Below are positions 56,311-64,000 of a stretch of DNA of 64,000 nt, in pieces. Position numbers and translations under genes: made by a program. This DNA comes from Muricoccus harenae (GTDB taxonomy: Bacteria; Pseudomonadota; Alphaproteobacteria; Acetobacterales; Acetobacteraceae): assembly GCF_009848505.1 (NCBI RefSeq), contig NZ_WWDL01000002.1:185009-249008 (forward strand), written 5' to 3'. Position 1 is the stretch's first letter; each line of letters opens with the position of its first letter. The notes below the pieces were generated by a model. The model was not told where the DNA came from. It made no database searches and saw only the letters and a program-made list of their open reading frames with translations.

Positions 56311-57351
56311 ATGGAGAATGATCGCATCACCGCCGGGCACCGGCAGGACGAGGACGCGGCGGAGGCCTCGCTGCGCCCGCAGACCCTGGCCGACTTCACC
56401 GGCCAGCCCGCGCTGCGGGAGAACCTGTCCGTCTTCGTCCAGGCGGCCCGGGGGCGAGGGGATGCGCTGGACCATGTGCTGCTCTTCGGCCCGCCCGGGC
56501 TGGGCAAAACGACGCTGGCGCAGATCGTGGCTCGGGAACTGGGGGTGGGCTTCCGCGCCACCTCCGGCCCGGTGCTGCAACGTGCCGGCGACCTGGCCGC
56601 CATCCTGACCAATCTGCAGCCCCGGGACGTGCTGTTCGTCGATGAGATCCACCGGCTCCAGCCGGCGATCGAGGAGACACTCTATCCGGCGATGGAGGAC
56701 TTCCAGCTCGACCTCATCATCGGGGAGGGGCCGGCGGCGCGCACCGTGCGGATCGACCTGCCGCCCTTCACTTTGGTCGGCGCGACGACGCGGGCGGGCC
56801 TGCTGGCGACGCCGCTGCGGGATCGCTTCGGCATTCCGCTCCGCCTGCAATTCTACACGCCGGAGGAGCTGGAGCGAATCGTCGCGCGCGGCGCGCAGAA
56901 GTTGGGCTTCGTGCTGACCTCCGACGGCGCGCGGGAGATCGCCACGCGCAGCCGCGGCACGCCCCGCATCGCCGGCCGCCTGCTGCGCCGCGTACGGGAC
57001 TTTGCGGCGGTGGCGGGAAGGGACGCCGACCGCGCCCTGGCCGACGCCGCGTTGGAGCGTTTGGAAGTGGACCGGCTGGGGCTGGACGCGATGGACCGGC
57101 GCTACCTGCGCCGCCTGGCGGACCATCATGGGGGCGGGCCGGTGGGAGTGGAGACGCTGGCCGCCGCCCTGGCCGAAAGCCGCGACACGCTGGAGGAGGT
57201 GATCGAGCCCTTCCTCATCCAGGAAGGGCTGATCCTGCGCACCCAGCGTGGGCGGGTGCTCGGCCTGCCCGGCTGGAAGCATCTGGGAATGACGCCGCCG
57301 CGCAATGCGATGGCGGCGCAGGGGGATCTGCTGGACGACCCGGGCATCTGA
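56311..57351 (+). CDS. ruvB: Holliday-junction branch-migration helicase RuvB
   Basis: 346 residues. AAA+ motifs: Walker [16 protein letters not shown], Walker [11 protein letters not shown], sensor [20 protein letters not shown] and the arginine finger region [18 protein letters not shown]; the winged helix ends with [18 protein letters not shown]. RuvB hexamers drive branch migration with RuvA. It is separated from ruvA by the antisense small membrane gene and about 360 bases. Confidence 0.97.
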   Translation: MENDRITAGHRQDEDAAEASLRPQTLADFTGQPALRENLSVFVQAARGRGDALDHVLLFGPPGLGKTTLAQIVARELGVGFRATSGPVLQRAGDLAAILTNLQPRDVLFVDEIHRLQPAIEETLYPAMEDFQLDLIIGEGPAARTVRIDLPPFTLVGATTRAGLLATPLRDRFGIPLRLQFYTPEELERIVARGAQKLGFVLTSDGAREIATRSRGTPRIAGRLLRRVRDFAAVAGRDADRALADAALERLEVDRLGLDAMDRRYLRRLADHHGGGPVGVETLAAALAESRDTLEEVIEPFLIQEGLILRTQRGRVLGLPGWKHLGMTPPRNAMAAQGDLLDDPGI

Positions 57352-57381
57352 TTGGCTTGCCCGGCACGGGCGTGGGCCGCT

Positions 57382-57400
57382 ATTGCGAGTAAATCGCAAT
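57382..57400. promoter_or_regulatory. Fur-like 19-bp palindrome before the iron-type binding protein
   Basis: ATTGCGA and TCGCAAT are perfect 7-bp arms around GTAAA. Size, symmetry and arm sequence resemble Fur boxes of alphaproteobacteria. It ends ten bases before the ATG at 57411. Confidence 0.55.
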
Positions 57401-57410
57401 ATGCAAACGG

Positions 57411-58565
57411 ATGAGTGCCGTGGCGCGACCTGCTTCCTCCGCCGTTTCACGCCGCGCCGCACTGGCAGCCCTGGGGACAGTGGGAGCGGCGAAGGTGGCG
57501 GCTCAGCCGGCCTCGGCGCCCGGCTGGCCGCGGCAGGTGACGGATATGCTGGGCCGGGTGGTCACCATTCCGGCCCCGCCGCGCGCGGTGCTGCTGGGGG
57601 AGGGATTCCAGGTGCTGAACCTGGCGATGATCCATCCCGATCCGGTCCCGATCCTGGTGGGAATGGGGGGAGAGCTGAAGCGGATCGATCCCTTCAGCGA
57701 TGTCGCCTATCGCCGCCGCTTCCCGGCGCTCGACCGGGTGCCGGAGCTGACCGTGGCCGTGGGGCAGGGCTTCTCCGCCGAGCGGGCGCTGGCCCTGCGG
57801 CCGGACCTCGTGATTCTCAGCACCTGGCAGAACAACGCGGAGGATATGCGCCGCACCGTTGCCCTGCTGGAGGCCACCGGCGTGCCGGTCATGTTCACGG
57901 ACATCTTCCAACAACCTGGCCGGAACACGCTGCCGACGATCCGCCTACTCGGCGCCGCGCTGGGGCAGGATGAGCAGGCCGGAGCCTATGCCCGCTTCTA
58001 TGAGGAACGCCGGGAGCGAATCCTGCGGCGCGTGGCGGAAAGCGGAAAGCCGGGGCCGCGCGTGCTGTTCACCGCCTTCGCCGGGCGCTGGCCCTGCTGC
58101 TGGTCGCCAGGCAATGCAGGTGGGGGTGGGGAGTTCGTCGAACTGCTCGGCGCGCAGAATGTCGCCGAGGGGCTGATCTCCAATCCACGCGGTGGCACGC
58201 TGGCGGCTGAGCAGGTGATCCTGTCGGCCGCCGAGGTCTTTGTGGGCACCGGGATCTATGCGCCTGGTGACACGAGTGGAATTCAGGTCGGGACCGGCGC
58301 GCCCGCCGAGGGGGCGAAGGCGAGCTTGGAGACCGTGTTGCGCGCACCAGAATTGGCAGCGCTTCCTGCCGTGAAGGCGCGGCGTGCGCATGGCTTGTGG
58401 AACCCGTTCAACAGCGCCGCGATCAACATCGTCTCGCTGGAGGCCCTGGCGCGCTGGATCCGACCGGAGTTGTTCAGCGACCTCGATCCCGCCGCCACCT
58501 TGGCAGAGATCAACGCCCGCTTCGCGGCCGTTCCGTACGAAGGAACCTACTGGACCAGCCTCTAA
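57411..58565 (+). CDS. Iron-siderophore/cobalamin-type ABC substrate-binding protein
   Basis: 384 residues. A Tat-like signal (SRRAALAALGTVGAAKVAAQ) precedes a FepB/BtuF-type two-lobed binding fold: VTDMLGRVVTIPAPPRAVLL, LRPDLVILSTWQNNAEDMRR, LLEATGVPVMFTDI and LLGAALGQDEQAGAYARFYE. The C-terminal part NPFNSAAINIVSLEALARWI is typical of the group. Ligand is likely a ferric siderophore or haem; no permease or ATPase gene follows in the window. A Fur-like palindrome just before the ATG suggests iron repression. Confidence 0.88.
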   Translation: MSAVARPASSAVSRRAALAALGTVGAAKVAAQPASAPGWPRQVTDMLGRVVTIPAPPRAVLLGEGFQVLNLAMIHPDPVPILVGMGGELKRIDPFSDVAYRRRFPALDRVPELTVAVGQGFSAERALALRPDLVILSTWQNNAEDMRRTVALLEATGVPVMFTDIFQQPGRNTLPTIRLLGAALGQDEQAGAYARFYEERRERILRRVAESGKPGPRVLFTAFAGRWPCCWSPGNAGGGGEFVELLGAQNVAEGLISNPRGGTLAAEQVILSAAEVFVGTGIYAPGDTSGIQVGTGAPAEGAKASLETVLRAPELAALPAVKARRAHGLWNPFNSAAINIVSLEALARWIRPELFSDLDPAATLAEINARFAAVPYEGTYWTSL

Positions 58566-58568
58566 CCC

Positions 58569-58888
58569 GGTGTGGGACCGTGCATCCGCGCAACGGCGAT
58601 CAGGTGATGGCGCGGGCGGGCGCGGCCACCGGCGGTCTGCGGGCGACCGTCAAGCTGCGGGCGACCGTCAAGCGCGGCCAAGCGCCTGCCGACCGGGCCT
58701 ACAGCCGCACCCGCCACACCGACGCCGAGGGAGCGGCGGTGCTGGCGCAGTGGGTCGTCCACGGCGGCGGCCACGTCTGGCCCGGTGGCAACCCGGGTGG
58801 CTCCTACACCGATCCGCGGGGACCGGACGCATCCCGTGAGATGCTCCGCTTCTGCCGAGACCACCCGCATCCAGCGCGCCGTGCGTGA
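58569..58888 (+). pseudogene. C-terminal remnant of a PHB-depolymerase-family esterase
   Basis: One frame reads TVHPRNGDQVMARA, then a Val/Lys-rich stretch, then VLAQWVVHGGGHVWPGGNPG and SYTDPRGPDASREMLRF. The last part is the catalytic-His end of PHB depolymerase/LpqC-type esterases. Everything upstream of TVHP (signal, nucleophile serine, most of the fold) is missing because the binding-protein stop lies immediately before it. It is therefore a truncated relic, with an 18-base tandem duplication inside. Confidence 0.65.
58637..58672. repeat. Perfect 18-bp tandem duplication
   Basis: CTGCGGGCGACCGTCAAG occurs twice head to tail (58637-58654, 58655-58672), adding six codons in the esterase remnant. 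Confidence 0.9.
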
Positions 58889-59252
58889 TGCCGGGACCGG
58901 TCGGAATTTGGCGGTGCCAGACTCCGTCGCCGCTACCGCTCCCGCGCGCGGACGAGCGCCTCAGCCCATCGGTCCGATCGATCTGCGCCGTCTAGAGGTA
59001 GCGCAGGGGTGCTCCGCTCAGCATCCGCCGCACGCCATCCTACACGGCGCTGCCCGAACAGGCCCGCGCAAACCCAGCGAAGCGATCTGTTGGCCGCGTC
59101 CACGTCGCGTTGTGCAATGCCACTGCTGCTGCCAGCCGTCTCCGCGGCGATCGTGGAAGCCATACAGATGGCAGATGCTACGCTGCCGGCGCTAATGGAG
59201 GTGTTCCCGGTGGAGCGGGCGCGGTACCCGGACCATTGTTGGCTTTCCGGTC
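58889..59252. other. Intergenic region, nothing recognised
   Basis: About 360 bases after the esterase remnant with no supportable gene; it may contain further decayed coding sequence. Confidence 0.4.
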
Positions 59253-60161
59253 CTACTGCTTCGTCAGCCAGCGCTTGGCGATTCGGCAGGCGACTGTAAA
59301 GGCGGGATTGAAAACATTGCCGACATCATAGCGGACGACCTGGCCCATCAGATGGCTGGCGGCTCGAGCATCCAGCCCATAATCCTCCCCGAGCCACCGC
59401 GACATCTCGGTCGTGGCGTGCTGCAGCGCTTGGTCAAGTGGCCGGGCATTGCCGACGGTGAAGATGTCATCGGCCGTCTCGCCGCGCGGCCAGGTGATCG
59501 TCCGCTTCAGGACACGGAAGGTTACCTCCATTTCGAAGGAGGTCTCAATGCCCGTGCCGACGATCTCACCGTCACCCTGACAAGCATGGCCATCGCCAAG
59601 ATAGAAGAGCGCGCCCGGCACGGATACCGGAAACCAGGCAGTCGTCCCCGGCGCAAACAGGCGGTAGTCCATATTGCCGCCGTTCTGTGCACTGGTTGCG
59701 GTGGACAGTGCCTGCCCGCCCGCCGGCGCGACCCCGAAGCAGCCGATCATGGGTTGGAGCGGCGGGGAGAAGGCCTCCAGCCCCTTTGCCGGTTCCTGCA
59801 GCCGTACGGTCCCAGCCTTGGCGTCAATATCCCAGACATGGCGCTGCGGCTGAGGCCGATCGGCAGTTGCGGCCGGGTCCAGCACGGTGAGGGCGAGGGG
59901 TGAATAGGTCCAACCGGTTGCCCGGCTCGGCGTCAGCCGGTCGATGTGGACGGCCAGCGTGTCCCCGGGCTCGGCACCTTCGATAAAAAAAGGTCCCGTC
60001 ATCGGATTCGGCCGGCTGCCGACAGCAACCTCGCGGGCATCAAGACCAGACGCGTCGACCGTATCGGTAACCACCGTGTCGCCGTTAGCGATGCGAAGGC
60101 ATGGCTCGGCGGTGCCTATCACGTTGAAGTACCGGGTGGGATGGAAGCGGTGCGTAGCCAT
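59253..60161 (-). CDS. Acetamidase/formamidase family protein
   Basis: 302 residues from the ATG at 60161 (MATHRFHPTRYFNVIG). Family features: EPCLRIANGDTVVTDTVDAS, NPMTGPFFIEGAEPGDTLAV, PMIGCFGVAPAGGQALSTAT, GGNMDYRLFAPGTTAWFPV, LFYLGDGHACQGDGEIVGTG. These zinc-type amidohydrolases release ammonia from formamide or short amides. The actual substrate is unknown. It stands alone, with a 370-base region upstream that holds only one doubtful small frame. Confidence 0.88.
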   Translation of the reverse strand: MATHRFHPTRYFNVIGTAEPCLRIANGDTVVTDTVDASGLDAREVAVGSRPNPMTGPFFIEGAEPGDTLAVHIDRLTPSRATGWTYSPLALTVLDPAATADRPQPQRHVWDIDAKAGTVRLQEPAKGLEAFSPPLQPMIGCFGVAPAGGQALSTATSAQNGGNMDYRLFAPGTTAWFPVSVPGALFYLGDGHACQGDGEIVGTGIETSFEMEVTFRVLKRTITWPRGETADDIFTVGNARPLDQALQHATTEMSRWLGEDYGLDARAASHLMGQVVRYDVGNVFNPAFTVACRIAKRWLTKQ

Positions 60162-60235
60162 CGGGCTCCCCAGGATATCTCCTTGGCGCAAGTCGGGTCG
60201 TCCGATCGGCCCACGCCGCAGCTGCGCCCAGCACG

Positions 60236-60484
60236 CTAGGAACCACTCGAGGTGCGGTCAATGGCGGCCGGGAGATAGCCATGACGCCAGATAAACAGGC
60301 TCTCCAGTGCACGCGCCCGCAAGGCACGACCATCACCAGTTCCGCGCTGGTCGAAGCGCTCGCGCGGGGTCCACCGGCTGCGGATGTTGGCCGGAAGCGC
60401 AATGGCCGCTTCCAGGCTCACACAGTGGGAAAGCGGCAGCACGTTCCAGACGGGTAGCATGACCGCTCCTACCACGGAAGGCAT
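60236..60484 (-). CDS. Doubtful small hypothetical gene
   Basis: An 82-residue frame (VWNVLPLSHCVSLEAAIALP, then RWTPRERFDQRGTGDGRALR) between the receiver gene and the formamidase. No recognised domain and no good ribosome-binding site. It may be a relic or chance frame. Confidence 0.25.
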   Translation of the reverse strand: MPSVVGAVMLPVWNVLPLSHCVSLEAAIALPANIRSRWTPRERFDQRGTGDGRALRARALESLFIWRHGYLPAAIDRTSSGS

Positions 60485-60527
60485 CTCGACGGATCGGCCA
60501 CTCTCAACGTTCCCAGCTTCAGGTATG

Positions 60528-60845
60528 TCAAGGCCAGGTCCGCCAGGTGAGATTCAACGGCGTCGTCAGCATGACGACCGATCCATATTTCTCCGGAGGC
60601 TCGCTGTCGCGATGTCCCGTCGCAAACGCGAAGGGCATCCCTTTTGCCGCGAGCTGATCGGCAACGGGATAGCTCCGCTCGCCATGAACGTTCACCTCAA
60701 AAATGGCTGCATCCACCTCATGCGAGCGGATGAGGGTCAATGCGCCATCGACTTGAGTGGCGACTTTGAGCGTCGTGCGGCCGAGCGCCTGAAGCATGTC
60801 TTCGAGCGCGGAAGTGATGCCCGGCTCGTCCTCAACAGCCAGCAC
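60528..60845 (-). CDS. Atypical response-regulator receiver protein
   Basis: 105 residues from a GTG at 60845. It follows the receiver fold: LAVEDEPGITSALEDMLQAL with the acidic pocket Glu5-Asp6-Glu7, DAAIFEVNVHGERSYPVADQ and PFAFATGHRDSEPPEKYG. The phospho-acceptor Asp is Glu50 (IFEVNV instead of ILDVNL), and the conserved Lys before Pro is Thr (MLTTPL). It lies in the same reading frame as the upstream kinase, separated by its TGA and seven codons. It may be a constitutive, phosphomimetic partner of that kinase or a decaying domain. Confidence 0.7.
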   Translation of the reverse strand: MLAVEDEPGITSALEDMLQALGRTTLKVATQVDGALTLIRSHEVDAAIFEVNVHGERSYPVADQLAAKGMPFAFATGHRDSEPPEKYGSVVMLTTPLNLTWRTWP

Positions 60846-60866
60846 GCACTTGCCTGCAAGCGTCGG

Positions 60867-62327
60867 TCAGTCCTTCACGCGTGGCAACGGCGCATCGATC
60901 GTGCAGACCAGCCCCGTTCTCCGGAAATCCAGATGTGCGCTGCCCCGGAGCTCAACCGCAAGTCCCCGCTCGAGCATCCGCGTGCCGAAGCCGCGGCGGG
61001 CCGGCGGCTCAGTGGCGGGGCCACCGGTTTCGGCCCAACGCAGCCGTAGCCGCGCGTTATCCGCGTCGCCGTCCACGCTCCACTGTACCTCGACAACGCC
61101 GGCAGCATTTGACAGTGCGCCATACTTGATCGCGTTGGTGCCGAGCTCGTGCACTGCCATCGCGACGGCGACCGCTGTCTGCGGCACAACAAGAATGCGG
61201 GGTCCTTGCAGCCTTACACGGTTCGCATCGGCACCGGCAGTTGCAGCCACCGAGCTCTTCACGATCTCCCCGAGTGACGTGGGCTCCCAATTCTGCCCGG
61301 TAAGCAGGTTGTGCGCAGCTGCGAGCGCCGCAAGCCGCGCCTCGAACGCTAACCGTCCCCTTGCTGGATCCACATCACCGCGGAACGACTGGTGCGCGAG
61401 TCCCTGCACAATGGCGAGTGTGTTCTTTACGCGGTGGTTGAGCTCGTTGATAAGGAGCTGCTGATGTATAGAAGCGCGCTTGCGCTCGCTGATGTCGCGG
61501 GCGGTAATGGAGATGCTGGCCACCTCACCCGTTTCATCGATCACGGGTGCGAGCGATAGCTCAAGAAAAGACCGGCCAACCTCGCGCGCACCGAGCTGCA
61601 TCTCGACGCCCGCCAACGTCTCGCCTCGCAATGCCCGCGCGAGTAACTCCTCAAGCGTTGCCCGTTCCGTTGTGGGAAACAGGGCCAAGACCGAGCCGGT
61701 GTGTGCGACGTTGTGGGCCGCGCCGAACATGTGAGACGCCGCGTCATTGTACGCAATGATGTGGCCGTCCCTGCCGACAGCAATGAAACCGTCCGGCGAT
61801 TGAGTGAGGACCGTCGCGAGATACCGTTCCGAAAGCGCCATCTGTGAGCGCCGCACCTGAGCGGGCGCCGTTTTGCCGGATGCGAGCCGCTGATTGATGC
61901 GCCCGAGAACAAGCGCTGTGGCCGTGCGCTCGCGCGAGGCCCGCGCAGCATCGCTAAGCAGCCTTGCCAAACTTTCCGGCGTCGCAGCTGCATCGGCAGT
62001 CCAGGACGAGGCAAGCTGCGGAACGAATGGCAGGCTCGCCCGGAACCGCTCAAGCTGTTCGGACGGCAGCACGAAGACGATTTGGGACCGAGGGCTCGTC
62101 TTACGCAGCTCCTGGGCGAGCCGCAGGCGATTCGCTACGGACGGACCCAGGACGGCCACGTCCGGTACGGCAGATATGATCCGCTCCGGTTTATCCTCAC
62201 CCCGCTCCTCCGCTTGATGCAGATCAATTTCGAATGGCTCAGTCCAGGACGTGAGCAGCGCACACAGCCCTTCGAACTCCTGCCGGGAGCCAACGAGAAC
62301 CACGCGGGCTGCGTGGGCGGTGTTCAT
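60867..62327 (-). CDS. HWE sensor histidine kinase with degenerate receiver-like N-terminus
   Basis: 486 residues. Residues ~1-130 look like a receiver fold lacking its aspartate (ARVVLVGSRQEFEGLCALLT, PDVAVLGPSVANRLRLAQEL). A PAS domain follows (LATVLTQSPDGFIAVGRDGH, IAYNDAASHMFG, then ISITARDISERKR), then the phospho-acceptor His298 in LLINELNHRVKNTLAIVQGL and an HWE ATPase domain: VHELGTNAIKYGALS, the WxE motif LRWAETGGP and RRGFGTRMLERGL. No membrane segment. It starts ten bases after the acyl-CoA-dehydrogenase-like gene, so both share a transcript. Confidence 0.92.
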   Translation of the reverse strand: MNTAHAARVVLVGSRQEFEGLCALLTSWTEPFEIDLHQAEERGEDKPERIISAVPDVAVLGPSVANRLRLAQELRKTSPRSQIVFVLPSEQLERFRASLPFVPQLASSWTADAAATPESLARLLSDAARASRERTATALVLGRINQRLASGKTAPAQVRRSQMALSERYLATVLTQSPDGFIAVGRDGHIIAYNDAASHMFGAAHNVAHTGSVLALFPTTERATLEELLARALRGETLAGVEMQLGAREVGRSFLELSLAPVIDETGEVASISITARDISERKRASIHQQLLINELNHRVKNTLAIVQGLAHQSFRGDVDPARGRLAFEARLAALAAAHNLLTGQNWEPTSLGEIVKSSVAATAGADANRVRLQGPRILVVPQTAVAVAMAVHELGTNAIKYGALSNAAGVVEVQWSVDGDADNARLRLRWAETGGPATEPPARRGFGTRMLERGLAVELRGSAHLDFRRTGLVCTIDAPLPRVKD

Positions 62328-62337
62328 TCCAGCGCGC

Positions 62338-63504
62338 CTAGAGTAGCGGTAGGTCGAGAAGCGAACGGCCCAGCCAGGTCTTTATCAGCTGTGTGCTCGG
62401 CGCCATGACGTGCGCGGCCTGAGCATCGCGCATCAGGCGCGCGATCACACTGTTCTGCCCGTATCCGCGCCCCCCGCTGAGGATCATTGCCTGTTGCGTG
62501 ACGAATGCAGCCATCTCAGCCACGTCGGCCTTCGAGGCGAAGAGCGCCAGCGCGGTCTTCGGGTTGCCCGCATCGCCCATCCGGGCCGCTTCGTAGATTA
62601 GCTGGCGCGTTCGCTGAAGCGCTATCCACATGTCGGCAACCTGGGGCGACAGCACGGGCACTTCGCTAAGCAACTCGCCGGAGTGCTCGTGCGAACGGCC
62701 CTTGAGATGCGTAATGGCGGCATCGAACGCAGCTTGTGCGATACCAAGATAGACTCCGGCCATCGCGACGATGAAGTAGGGCGCAACGACTTCGAAGACA
62801 TACCAAATTTCGTCGCCCTCGGCGCCGAGCATGTTCCGGCGAGGAATGCGTGCACCGTCGAGACGCACGGTACGCGAGCTGTTGCCACGCATCCCGAAGC
62901 CATTCCATTCCTGCTGCCAGTCGAGACCGGGCGCCGAAGCCTGGACTGCAAAGCAGGTGAAGGTTCCCGGATTGAGCTCCTCGCCCGGCGGAACGGCCGA
63001 CATCACGTAGGAATCGGCGTGGCTGCCGCTTGTCACGAAGCTCTTCTGGCCGTTCAGAATGATACTCTCGGCTTCGACATGGAACTGGGTGCGAGGAAGG
63101 AAAAAGTGAACACCTGTGCCGGGCTCGCTAAGCGCCAGGGACGTAATGTGCCGGCCCTCCGCGATTGGGCGGAGGAACCGTTCCTCATGGTCGCGGGTAG
63201 CCTTTGAGGCGAGCACCTTTGCCGCGACGCTGTGCATGCCGAAGCACATCGCCGTTGAACTGCAATGACGGCCCAGTTCCTCTGCGACCAGCACCAGTGC
63301 CAGCAGCCCCTGCTCGTGTCCCCCAAGGCGTTCCGGAATATGGAGGCCCATCAATCCGGCCTCGGCGAGTGCGCACATCCCACGCTCGGGCCAGCGACCG
63401 GCACGATCCACCTCGTCGGCATCGGCTGCCAGCACGGACATGCCAATTTCGGCGGCGAGCGCACGAAACCGCTCAGGGGCAGCCCCGTAATCCTGCGGGA
63501 ACAT
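62338..63504 (-). CDS. Acyl-CoA-dehydrogenase-fold flavoprotein lacking the usual catalytic Glu
   Basis: 388 residues. The ACAD order is complete: LAEAGLMGLHIPERLGGHEQ, VAEELGRHCSSTAMCFGMHS, ITSLALSEPGTGVHFFLPRT (flavin site), GFGMRGNSSRTVRLDGARIP, and the C-terminal ILSGGRGYGQNSVIARLMRD. Where classical enzymes read IYEGT with the catalytic base, this reads HVMAPSTQLIKTWLGR, so it may be a hydroxylase-like or otherwise non-dehydrogenase member. It heads an operon with an HWE kinase and a receiver protein. Confidence 0.88.
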   Translation of the reverse strand: MFPQDYGAAPERFRALAAEIGMSVLAADADEVDRAGRWPERGMCALAEAGLMGLHIPERLGGHEQGLLALVLVAEELGRHCSSTAMCFGMHSVAAKVLASKATRDHEERFLRPIAEGRHITSLALSEPGTGVHFFLPRTQFHVEAESIILNGQKSFVTSGSHADSYVMSAVPPGEELNPGTFTCFAVQASAPGLDWQQEWNGFGMRGNSSRTVRLDGARIPRRNMLGAEGDEIWYVFEVVAPYFIVAMAGVYLGIAQAAFDAAITHLKGRSHEHSGELLSEVPVLSPQVADMWIALQRTRQLIYEAARMGDAGNPKTALALFASKADVAEMAAFVTQQAMILSGGRGYGQNSVIARLMRDAQAAHVMAPSTQLIKTWLGRSLLDLPLL

Positions 63505-63953
63505 GGACTGACCTCGTGGCTGTGGTCACTGGGCAAGGCGCGGCGCACAGGTCGCAGTGAATAATACGCCCTATGCCTGCCCTAGCGACACAGTGCAACC
63601 GCGGTACCTAATATGCGGGGGCAGTGTTATGGGTTCCGGCCGCGGCGGCGCGCGCTTCAGGAAGCAACGCGCAGAAATTTGGATTTCGTGAGATCTAAAT
63701 AGGGCGGTCGTACTCGCTCGGGCTCGGTGAGGCCCCCGCTTCCGCAGACTGTGTAAAAACATTCGTCCCTGTTTGCTGCGCGGAAGGGGGCTTTCTAAGT
63801 ACTAGGCCAATTGGTGCTGCCCCACTGGACCACAATTAGTCGGCCTTGAACAACCAGCAACCTGTTGATCCGGGGCAGGAAAGCTCGGAATTTGGGTGCT
63901 GGAATTGCAGAGTTCGGTTGGAATAGGCGGCAAAGCCTGCGATTCTTCCAATC
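63505..63953. other. Intergenic region up to the IS element
   Basis: About 450 bases with no supportable gene. It includes the promoter side of the acyl-CoA-dehydrogenase-like operon and, probably from about 63800 on, the left end of the insertion sequence; its terminal repeat could not be defined. Confidence 0.4.
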
Positions 63954-64000
63954 ATGAAACACCGTTCCCGCCCGGCTGAGCAGGACGACCTGCTACGTCC
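63954..64000 (+). CDS. IS transposase N-terminus, cut by window edge
   Basis: Only the first 15 codons are present: MKHRSRPAEQDDLLR. The PAEQDDLLR pattern is typical of the start of one IS5-type transposase group (…QDDLLRxRL…). The rest lies beyond the window, so family and integrity are uncertain. Confidence 0.5.
   Translation, partial: MKHRSRPAEQDDLLR

Overview
The window is high-GC alphaproteobacterial chromosome, most likely from the Acetobacteraceae (Roseomonas-like). That placement is inferred from gene content and order: ffh-rpsP-rimM-trmD-rplS-leuCDB, rplM-rpsI followed by a type 2 argC, an aminotransferase-hom-glpX-recJ chain with stop/start overlaps, yebC-ruvC-ruvA-ruvB, a class I PHA synthase, and IS5-family elements typical of such genomes.

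Layout. 1-14.9 kb is mostly housekeeping: an NAD(P)-binding protein and an extensin-like protein (minus), a small membrane protein, rplM-rpsI with promoter and terminator, argC, a gamma-carbonic-anhydrase-like protein, two paralogous lipoproteins, phaC (minus), another lipoprotein, the aminotransferase-hom-glpX-recJ operon and a glycine-zipper lipoprotein. At 14.9 kb a tRNA-Glu is the insertion site of a 2.5-kb integrative element bounded by a 17-bp direct repeat; its integrase is frameshifted, and a decayed IS5-family element lies just outside.

18.6-33.3 kb is a metabolic accessory region. A second leuC-leuD-leuB set with a Bug-type binding protein runs leftward and diverges from a LacI-type regulator, with two similar operator-like palindromes between them. 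Rightward, a cytosolic phosphonate monoester hydrolase is translationally coupled to a complete Dpp/Opp-type ABC importer (binding protein, two ATPases, two permeases), closed by a terminator and facing a hexapeptide transferase of the phosphonate-metabolism type. The likely logic is import of an intact ester followed by hydrolysis inside the cell.

33.4-39.4 kb is a sparse region of small unknown genes, a glycosyltransferase pseudogene, a MarR-like regulator and two papain-fold proteins. 39.5-43.6 kb carries two HWE/HisKA_2-type histidine kinases, RlpA and a cysteine-dioxygenase-like cupin. 44.2-51.3 kb is the ffh...leuB core followed by two identical tRNA-Arg(ACG) genes. 51.4-57.4 kb holds small conserved genes, arfB, a PPOX flavoprotein, yebC and ruvCAB.

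57.4-64 kb is accessory again: an iron/siderophore-type binding protein behind a Fur-like 19-bp palindrome, the tail of a PHB depolymerase, an acetamidase/formamidase, and an unusual minus-strand operon of an acyl-CoA-dehydrogenase-like protein, an HWE histidine kinase and a receiver protein lacking its phospho-acceptor aspartate. The start of an IS transposase reaches the right edge. No CRISPR array, rRNA or prophage structural gene was seen.
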